Shown in pieces: positions 52,801-58,420 of a stretch of 64,000 nucleotides of DNA. Below the pieces are notes generated by a model. It was not told the DNA's origin, ran no database searches, and saw only the letters and a program-made list of their open reading frames with translations. The stretch lies in the NCBI RefSeq assembly GCF_004000905.1, contig NZ_BIMD01000020.1, positions 1 through 64,000 of the forward strand, read 5' to 3'. The first letter of the stretch is position 1; the number at the start of each line of letters is the position of its first letter. The position numbers and the translations under genes were made by a program. This DNA is from Paenibacillus humicus NBRC 102415 (lineage in GTDB: Bacteria > Bacillota > Bacilli > Paenibacillales > Paenibacillaceae).

Positions 52801-53754
52801 ATCGTCGGCCGGACGGAAGGGCTCGTGCCTGCCCGCGTGCCGGGACGGGCGCTCGTGCGCGGAACGCCGCCTCTGGAATTCCAGACGGCGCTTCCGGAAT
52901 GGGACGGGCTTGGCAGCGATGTCCTGATCGGCAAGTTCAGCAGGCTTGCCGAGGACGGCCTGATCAGCCGGGCGGAGCCGATTCCGATGATGCCGGAGCG
53001 GATCTTCATCGACGAGCTCAATGACGGCGGAGCCGATGTCCCGGCAGGCGGCCGGATCGCGATCGGCCTCGCCGACCGCGATCTGCAGCCGGTGAGCCTA
53101 GAGCTGGCCGCGACCCCGGTCGTCATGGTCGCCGGAGATCCGATGGCGGGCAAGAGCACGCTGCTCGTGTCCTGGGTCGAGATGCTCCGCCGCCGCCTCG
53201 GAGATGACGGCATGCAAGTGTATGTGCAGGATTCCAGCTCGATGGGATTGTACCCGCTGCTCGTCAAGCCGGGGGCGGAAGATTTGTCCAGGATCGAGGA
53301 TATGTATGCGTTCACGGAGGAGCTCAAGGAGGAGCTGGCCGCACGCAGGTCCCAGCTGCTAGCCGTCCGCCGCTCCGGCGGAGATGCGGACGCTCTCATG
53401 GCTTCATGGAAGCAGCTGGTCTTCGTCATCGACCGCCTCTCGGAGTTCACGGCAGGCGATCAATACGCGCTCAAGGAGCTGCTGGAGCGGATCGTCAAGC
53501 AGGAGCGCGGCATGAAGGTCGCCGTGCTCGCCGCCGATACGACCTCGGAGCTCGCGAACAACTGGGACAGCCTCGGCAAGGCGATCCGAGAGGAGCAGAC
53601 GGGCATTCTGCTCGGCAGCCTCAAGGATCAGAACCTCTACAACGCAAGACTTCCTTACGGCAGCCAGGAGAAGGAATTCGAGCAGGGCGACGGGTATCTG
53701 GTCGTGAAAAACAAATTCACCGGACTCAGGACGGCGATCCTGTCCGGGAGGTAA
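49834..53754 (+). CDS. essC: Type VIIb secretion motor EssC (FtsK/SpoIIIE family)
   Basis: A 1306-aa motor of T7SSb. Two membrane helices lie near residues 45-85 (FTILAPPAVMLVITFMLAL and a second). Three ATPase domains follow. D1 has GTTGSGKSE (about 472) and MIADEFAEL (about 582). D2 has GAPGTGKTV (about 821) and a Walker B reading VIDNY in place of DE. D3 has GDPMAGKST (about 1102). Staphylococcal EssC is about 1480 residues because of two N-terminal FHA domains that are missing here. An ATG at 49834 or the next codon is the start. WXG100 genes follow. Confidence 0.93.
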   Translation: MMKTSQHAFSRQPRFMPDMPGGEVAIPDPPYSQEKPDIAWFTILAPPAVMLVITFMLALTSQSMFLLISIATTAITLVTSLTGAASQIRRYKNRKKERESKYLQFIADRRSELAIAREQQAKAMNELHPEPAVCLQRIASLDGKLWERTSSYPDFLALRLGLGNVPLSMTIKHSPQAILLESDPLQMEPQRLALEFERVPDVPVAVDLAGSEICGIAGEDGKTAELARLMLLQLITHHGYDDVRVVVLAADDGAAKWDWLKFLPHLWDDAMETRYLLCGKAVAHQALGDLYAVLKDREFRTVGGSTLPHYVFVVEDASLLDYEPINKYVFNRCGHLGVSSVFLAGNQAYLPMNCRTVITLQGKTGELADRESGGKILFRPDKLDFKSLQQTVRRLGPLRLRENGASFSLPASVTLLDLLRVRTVGEVELAERWSRNRTFKGISVPIGVKGGGSLFSLDLHETGHGPHGLVAGTTGSGKSELLQSIIISLAVNYHPHDIVFVLIDYKGGGMADVFKGMPHLVGTITNLGGNQTTRALLSIKSELQRRQRLFSRYGVNNIDRYQKLYYSLDDRGDMPPIPHLVMIADEFAELKQDQPEFMKELVSAARVGRSLGVHLILATQKPAGVVDDQIWSNSKFKICLKVQDEADSKDVIKRPDAALIKEPGRAYIQVGNDEIFELFQSAYSGADYDPEGEMLRSENRVKRIYELGPGGRAEQIYPAEEEKIAARELPSQLKAMVDHIASTARDGGILPLEGPWMPPLPEQLDLKGMLPEAALASCESGIWPADKPIFAVSAGMLDDPRGQLQEPLVIDFAAEGNLFVYGAPGTGKTVLLRTLCLSIAMSYSPDEARIYVMDFGGSSFKAMEKLPHCGGVMTLEQESRISQFMLYIFRLMEERKRLFEQSGSDGFADYRGKGGRLPAVAVVIDNYFALSETYEAVDDKMIVLAREGFKYGIYMVVTATNSALVRYKFAVNFKMAVSLQLTDKSEYDGIVGRTEGLVPARVPGRALVRGTPPLEFQTALPEWDGLGSDVLIGKFSRLAEDGLISRAEPIPMMPERIFIDELNDGGADVPAGGRIAIGLADRDLQPVSLELAATPVVMVAGDPMAGKSTLLVSWVEMLRRRLGDDGMQVYVQDSSSMGLYPLLVKPGAEDLSRIEDMYAFTEELKEELAARRSQLLAVRRSGGDADALMASWKQLVFVIDRLSEFTAGDQYALKELLERIVKQERGMKVAVLAADTTSELANNWDSLGKAIREEQTGILLGSLKDQNLYNARLPYGSQEKEFEQGDGYLVVKNKFTGLRTAILSGR

Positions 53755-53768
53755 AGGAGGCGCCGCAC

Positions 53769-54119
53769 ATGCCCACACCGTCGGAAATCCGCGGCAACGC
53801 CGCTGCCGTGAATGCGGCCGCGGACGAAATCAGGCGGGCTGAAGCCCGCTACAGAACGGAGGTATCCGCCGCAGCCTCGTGGTGGCAGGGGGAAGCGGGC
53901 AAGGCATTCGCGGATTCCTACAAGGAAATCCAGGCGGATATCAACCGTCTGCTGTCCAAGATGGACGGCCTGGAGAGCAGCCTCAAAGGGCTGGCCGGAG
54001 ATGTCCAGCGCGCCGACGACGAGCGCCGCCGCAAGCTCGAGGAGGAGCGGCGACGGGCTCAGGAGCAGGAGCAGCGGCGCCGCGAGGAAGAAGCGCGCAA
54101 GTCGGCGGGACGCCGCTAG
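53769..54119 (+). CDS. WXG100 protein with charged C-terminal extension
   Basis: A 116-aa helical hairpin protein. The turn reads WWQGEAGKAF at about residues 39-48, the WXG signature. The last 35 residues are an Arg/Glu/Gln coiled coil (RRRKLEEERRRAQEQEQRRR), longer than in typical EsxA (about 97 aa). GAGGTAAAGGAGG lies upstream of the ATG at 53769, 14 bases after essC. It is probably secreted by the T7SS alone or as a dimer with the next WXG100 protein. Confidence 0.9.
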   Translation: MPTPSEIRGNAAAVNAAADEIRRAEARYRTEVSAAASWWQGEAGKAFADSYKEIQADINRLLSKMDGLESSLKGLAGDVQRADDERRRKLEEERRRAQEQEQRRREEEARKSAGRR

Positions 54120-54192
54120 AAGCCCACCGGCACAGCCCCGGCTGCTGATCTGAGGAAGGCACGGCATTTCTTTTGAAAGGAGGTGAATCCAA

Positions 54193-54483
54193 ATGGCAAA
54201 CCAGACATTCAGCCCCGAACAGGCGAGAAGCGTAGCAAGCTCCATCAAGAACAAGGGCCAGAACGCGAAAAGCGTCGTTGATCAGCTCGACCGCGAGATC
54301 AAATCCGTGGAAGGCTGGTGGCAGGGCGAATCCGCCAAGGCCTTCGTCGACGAATTCAACCAGTTGAAGCCAAGCCTCGACAAGCTCGTCGAGTGTGTGA
54401 ACAACATCAGCACTTCCCTGCAGAAGGTCGCGGATATCAAGGAACAAAGCGACCGCGATATCGCCAGCCAGCTTCGCAAGTAA
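54193..54483 (+). CDS. esxA: WXG100 protein EsxA-like
   Basis: A 96-aa protein of standard length. The WXG turn is GWWQGESAKAFVDEF at about residues 41-55, and the second helix ends in DRDIASQLRK. It has an excellent ribosome site (AAAGGAGGTGAATCC), suggesting strong expression, as for the core secreted EsxA. A terminator follows directly, so its message may end here and be more abundant than downstream genes. Confidence 0.93.
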   Translation: MANQTFSPEQARSVASSIKNKGQNAKSVVDQLDREIKSVEGWWQGESAKAFVDEFNQLKPSLDKLVECVNNISTSLQKVADIKEQSDRDIASQLRK

Positions 54484-54498
54484 TCATGCTCTTCATCG

Positions 54499-54536
54499 GC
54501 GTGCTGAGGGAGCCCGTCTCCCTCCAACACGCTTTT
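54499..54536 (+). terminator. Terminator after esxA
   Basis: GCGTG..GAGGGAG pairs with CTCCCTC..CACGC around a five-base loop and four T follow. It is likely partial, ending most transcripts after esxA. Confidence 0.75.
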
Positions 54537-54619
54537 CCTCCGAAAACGACAGAACGGAGCCATGACGGCGAATTCGATCACATATAGATATGTCAGCTTG
54601 TGGAAAGGAGTGCAGGCTT

Positions 54620-55801
54620 GTGATTCTGAAGGTGAATCCCGACAGCGTATCCAAATTGGCCGCAGGCATGAAAAGCCTGGAGAAGCCGTTCGAGCCGGTA
54701 GCGGCAGGCTTGTCCCGGTCCGTCGGCGGCATGATCGCCAGCACGAAGTCGGCGTATCCCGAATCCTATGTCCAGTCTGGCGCCAGAAGCGCGGAATCGG
54801 CTCTGGCGGAGATCGGCCGTATGGCCAGCTCTATCGGCGATCGGCTGACAGACAAGATGAATACGCTCAGGGAGATCGCGGCCGAATACAAAAAGGCCGA
54901 GGAGCGGTCGAAGGGATACGCGACGGCGAAGGAAACCGTGAAGATGTACAAGAACGCCTGGGGATTGTTCGACAAAGTCGTCATCGGCGCATACTCCGTC
55001 ATGCAGGGCTACCATTTTCAGATCAAGGGCGATTATGTGCATGTATACGGCTCTAAAACTCCCAAAGGGTTCTTGGGCAGCCAATACATCAAATGGCGCA
55101 AAAAAGACAATCTGATGGGGACCCGATACCGCTATGACAATGGCAAAGTCGGAAAGTATATGGACCCTAAAACAGCCATTAAAGGCGATTTGTCGAGCAG
55201 CTACAATATCTTGAAGAAAAGCGCCTGGAAAAACTCCCTTAAAGGCGGAGGCATCCTTGGAGCCGCCTTCACTGTCGGAGGAAGCGTCTACAGCTACGGC
55301 TGGGGCGAGAACAAGAACCACGGTCTGGCCAGCACCGAGTTCGCTTCCGATCTCGTCGTGGAGTCGGCGGTCATGGTCGGAACGACCGCGCTTAGCGCCG
55401 CGGCGGGCGCAGGAGCCGGCGCTCTGGCCGGCGCGGCCTTCGGCAGCGTTGTTCCTGGACTTGGGACCGCAGTCGGCTTCTTCGTCGGATTGGGCGTCGG
55501 CGTATTCATGAGCTCCGATACGGGCAAGGCGATCAAGGATTGGACCAAAGACAAGCTCAATAAGGGCATCGAAGGAACCGTCGCAGGCGTGAAGGCAGCC
55601 GGAAAAGCGTTGAAGCAAGGCGCGGAGTTCACCGGGAAAGCGATCAGCGCCGCTGCAGGTGCCGTCCACAGCACGATTGAGACAGGCGTCAAAAAAGCGA
55701 AGCAGGCCGCCGACGAGATTCTTGAAAAAGGTTCTCAAGCGGCTGATCTGATCGGGAAGGCGGCCGGCTCGCTCGTCGGCGGACTCAAATCACTCTTTTA
55801 G
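54620..55801 (+). CDS. T7SS-associated protein with glycine-zipper membrane region
   Basis: A 393-aa protein. The first 110 residues are helical, in the manner of WXG/LXG-type secretion domains, without the W-X-G turn. A middle part with many aromatic and basic residues (VHVYGSKTPKGFLGSQYIKW) follows. Then comes a glycine/alanine-zipper membrane region (AGAGAGALAGAAFGSVVPG, then FFVGLGVGVFM, about 265-305) and an amphipathic helical end. Such zippers occur in pore-forming or membrane-inserting effectors. I chose GTG at 54620 with AAAGGAG upstream. The next gene may encode an immunity protein. Its role is inferred only. Confidence 0.65.
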   Translation: MILKVNPDSVSKLAAGMKSLEKPFEPVAAGLSRSVGGMIASTKSAYPESYVQSGARSAESALAEIGRMASSIGDRLTDKMNTLREIAAEYKKAEERSKGYATAKETVKMYKNAWGLFDKVVIGAYSVMQGYHFQIKGDYVHVYGSKTPKGFLGSQYIKWRKKDNLMGTRYRYDNGKVGKYMDPKTAIKGDLSSSYNILKKSAWKNSLKGGGILGAAFTVGGSVYSYGWGENKNHGLASTEFASDLVVESAVMVGTTALSAAAGAGAGALAGAAFGSVVPGLGTAVGFFVGLGVGVFMSSDTGKAIKDWTKDKLNKGIEGTVAGVKAAGKALKQGAEFTGKAISAAAGAVHSTIETGVKKAKQAADEILEKGSQAADLIGKAAGSLVGGLKSLF

Positions 55802-55816
55802 CAAGGAGGCGTATCG

Positions 55817-56446
55817 ATGCCGCGCGAAGCTAGGCCTGCCCGAAGCTCAAATGCCTTGTACGCTGCTTTTTTTGTGCCTCTTGTCGGCGCCGTGCTCATG
55901 TCCGTCATTCCGGCCTGGTCGCCACGGACGGCCTGGTTCGCCATTACGGCAGGCGTGCTGAACATGGCGTTTGTTTTGATCATGAGGAGAACACGGACGC
56001 TGGAGAAATCCCGCAAGCGGAAAGTGATTTTCGGCATCTCCCAATTCAATCTCTTTGTCCTTTTCATGCTGGGGATCGTCTGGAGGGTTTGGGACGGGGG
56101 GCTGCTGCTGGCAGCGGGACTTTTGCTGCTGAACGTCGTTTGCGCTTTTGTCGGCTTGAGATTCCGGAGGTTCATTTTTCAGGAAGCCGCGAATCCTCAG
56201 ACAAAAACCGGCAGAATCATTTATACGATCGGGCTCGCAGGCGCAGGCGCCGCAGGCATTCTCGGCTATTCGCTGGGAAATCTTCTGGGAGAGAGGTTCG
56301 CCGGCAAGCTGCCTCTCTTTCTCACCCTCGCCTTTGTTCCCGTTTCCATGTATGTGCTGCTGGTGATTTATTCCGCTTGGAGCAAGGTAGATGATCCCGA
56401 CTGGGATCCGATGGATGCGAAGGGCAGCTTCAGGTCAGGCGCCTAG
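55817..56446 (+). CDS. Polytopic membrane protein, possible immunity or T7SS component
   Basis: A 209-aa protein with about six hydrophobic helices (ALYAAFFVPLVGAVLMSVIP, then AWFAITAGVLNMAFVLIM and onward), an arginine-rich loop (RTRTLEKSRKRK) and an acidic end. It follows the zipper protein by 15 bases. Its position would fit membrane immunity to that protein or a structural role. No family is recognised. GCAAGGAGGCG precedes the ATG. Confidence 0.65.
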   Translation: MPREARPARSSNALYAAFFVPLVGAVLMSVIPAWSPRTAWFAITAGVLNMAFVLIMRRTRTLEKSRKRKVIFGISQFNLFVLFMLGIVWRVWDGGLLLAAGLLLLNVVCAFVGLRFRRFIFQEAANPQTKTGRIIYTIGLAGAGAAGILGYSLGNLLGERFAGKLPLFLTLAFVPVSMYVLLVIYSAWSKVDDPDWDPMDAKGSFRSGA

Positions 56447-56477
56447 CATCCCATGATGACGACAGGAGCGTGAAGAA

Positions 56478-57227
56478 ATGACGGCTACACCGCAGACATC
56501 CATTCCCATTGATTTGAACGATCCCATGGAAATGGAAGCATTCTCGAACAAGCTGTTGATCGAATATGGGGACGGAGGCTCCAGCCTGAAGCCGGAGCAC
56601 AGCCGGGAGCTTGCGCAGCTGATCCAGAACAAGTGGATCGGGCTGCAGGGCTATGCGCATGCTTACGCCCGTGACTGGGTGAACAACGAGGATATGGTGA
56701 AGCAGATCGGAGAGGATCTTGAAAAGGCCGAATCCCATGAGGAAGCGACAGAGGCGGTGCTCATTCATTTGCGCCGCTGGGGCAGGCAGGCTGCTGGCGA
56801 CTTCATCGGCGCCTTCTGCTTCCTGGAAGCCAAGGCCGGGAGCGAGGGGGGAGATGACGCCATCATCGCCGAGATCCGCCGCACCGAACGGGCTTACGCC
56901 GGTTATCTGGCTGCCCATGAGCAGGAGCTGATCATCGATGAAACCGCCAGCGGGCTGAGTCCCGGGGATTCCCTCTACATTGCCCAGCCGCTGTTCCAGC
57001 ATGCCCCGGGGTTCATGGACTGGCTGTTCGGGGCGGTCGATATATCCCTGCTCAACCGCAGGCCTCTGATCAAGGACGCTCTCATCGCCGACAGCTTTGA
57101 GCAGCTGCTGCTGAAGACGCTTCTCGCCTCGGGCGGCGTCGTCGAGGAGGTTTCGCTGTTTGCCGCTTATTGCGCGCATCTGCTTGATTTGCCACGGTTT
57201 TACCATCTTGGCGAAGAGGCCGTATGA
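56478..57227 (+). CDS. Soluble acidic protein of unknown function in the T7SS locus
   Basis: A 249-aa helical protein with no signal peptide or membrane helix. Regions of note are WIGLQGYAHAYARDWVNNED, then LRRWGRQAAGDFIGAFCFLE and a C-terminal helix-rich part. I recognise no family. It lies 31 bases after the membrane protein and overlaps the next gene by four bases (ATGA), so it is coupled to a single-span membrane protein and probably works with it on the cytoplasmic side. Confidence 0.65.
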   Translation: MTATPQTSIPIDLNDPMEMEAFSNKLLIEYGDGGSSLKPEHSRELAQLIQNKWIGLQGYAHAYARDWVNNEDMVKQIGEDLEKAESHEEATEAVLIHLRRWGRQAAGDFIGAFCFLEAKAGSEGGDDAIIAEIRRTERAYAGYLAAHEQELIIDETASGLSPGDSLYIAQPLFQHAPGFMDWLFGAVDISLLNRRPLIKDALIADSFEQLLLKTLLASGGVVEEVSLFAAYCAHLLDLPRFYHLGEEAV

Positions 57228-57559
57228 TCGGCAGGCTTTACCGTCGATGGGAAAGCTGGAATGACCGCTGGTGGCAAGATCTGAGCGATACATACAAGAG
57301 GTACAAAAAGGAGCATCGCAAGATGATCCGCAAAAACCGGCAGGGAAATGAAGAGATGGTGCAGGCGGGCCATTTCTACCGATTTTGGCTTGGAGAAAGG
57401 GAACTGAAGCCCGGGCAAAGGTTCTGGACCCGCTTCCTTTTCGATTGGCATTTCAGCCGGATGGAATGGATCGAAGCGCGCATCTCCTTCCCCTTTTTCA
57501 TCGTCATGGCTTTGCTTGTGGCGGTCGTCCTCGGCATCGTGCTGCTGTTCGTCATTTAA
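57224..57559 (+). CDS. Small single-span membrane protein in the T7SS locus
   Basis: A 111-aa protein. About 85 cytoplasmic residues rich in Arg, Lys and Trp (LYRRWESWNDRWWQDLSDTY) precede one C-terminal helix (FFIVMALLVAVVLGIVLLFVI). This tail-anchored form is unlike EssA, which has an N-terminal signal. It could stand in for a missing membrane component or link the soluble partner encoded just before to the membrane. The gene starts inside the previous gene's stop. No family is recognised. Confidence 0.65.
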   Translation: MIGRLYRRWESWNDRWWQDLSDTYKRYKKEHRKMIRKNRQGNEEMVQAGHFYRFWLGERELKPGQRFWTRFLFDWHFSRMEWIEARISFPFFIVMALLVAVVLGIVLLFVI

Positions 57560-57577
57560 TCCAAGGAGGAAACCATC

Positions 57578-58402
57578 ATGAAGAAAATCATTTCCTTGCT
57601 CGCTGCCGGCACGATCGCGGCAGCTGCCGTTCCCGTTGCTGCACAGGCGGCGGCATTGCCGCTGCGCATCGTCGTCAATGGCGAGAAGATCAGCCTGCCG
57701 GACGCGCAGCCGTTCGTGGATAAAAGCTCCCGTGCACAAGTGCCTTTACGTTTCGTCAGCCAGGCGCTCGGAGCGAAGGTGGATTGGAACAGCGGAGCCA
57801 AGCTGGCGTCGGTATCGGCTGCCAGCATGAACGTAGCCGTGACGGTCGGCAAGAAAGAATACAAGGTCAACGGCGAGAAGAAGCTCATGGATACCGCCGC
57901 TCTCGTGAAGAGCAGCCGCACGTTCGTGCCGATCCGCTTCGTGAGCGAAGCGCTGGGCGCATCGGTCAACTGGGACAAGAAAATCAATACGATCTATATC
58001 GATACGACGGGAATCGGGACGGCGAAGCCTCCGGCGACGGGCGGAACCGGGGACGAAATCAATGCCAACGGCTTCGTCATCAAAAAGGAATATGAGTCGA
58101 AGCTTCTGGTCGACGTTTCGGAGCCGTCCGAAGTGAAGGAAGACGGAGGGGTCATCGTCCTCATTCTGCCTTTCGGATTGAAGGGTGCGGACTTCGAGAG
58201 GCAGCTAGTTGAAGCCGAATTCATCCTGAAGCAGAAAATCGAGGCCAAGACGGTGGACGCCATCATCGCATACGCGAAAAAGAAGAACAAGAGAGACATG
58301 GAGCTCGAAACGAAAAAATTCGAGGATGCGACCTACAAGGTGCTGGTCGGCTCCGCCTATTACAGCGACACAGCCATCACGGTCATTTTGAAAAAATACT
58401 AG
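57578..58402 (+). CDS. Secreted stalk-domain protein (copper amine oxidase N-terminal type)
   Basis: A 274-aa exported protein. The signal peptide is MKKIISLLAAGTIAAAAVPV ending AAQAA. Two stalk units of the 'copper amine oxidase N-terminal' family follow (VPLRFVSQALGAKVDWNSG and VPIRFVSEALGASVNWDKK), typical of Paenibacillus wall proteins. The rest (about 165-274) is a unique domain. The stalk is likely a wall-attached spacer, so the C-terminal domain acts outside the cell. AAGGAGG precedes the ATG. It lies 18 bases after the membrane protein and 18 before the next secreted protein. Confidence 0.88.
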   Translation: MKKIISLLAAGTIAAAAVPVAAQAAALPLRIVVNGEKISLPDAQPFVDKSSRAQVPLRFVSQALGAKVDWNSGAKLASVSAASMNVAVTVGKKEYKVNGEKKLMDTAALVKSSRTFVPIRFVSEALGASVNWDKKINTIYIDTTGIGTAKPPATGGTGDEINANGFVIKKEYESKLLVDVSEPSEVKEDGGVIVLILPFGLKGADFERQLVEAEFILKQKIEAKTVDAIIAYAKKKNKRDMELETKKFEDATYKVLVGSAYYSDTAITVILKKY

Positions 58403-58420
58403 CGGGCATGCGGGTGAAAA

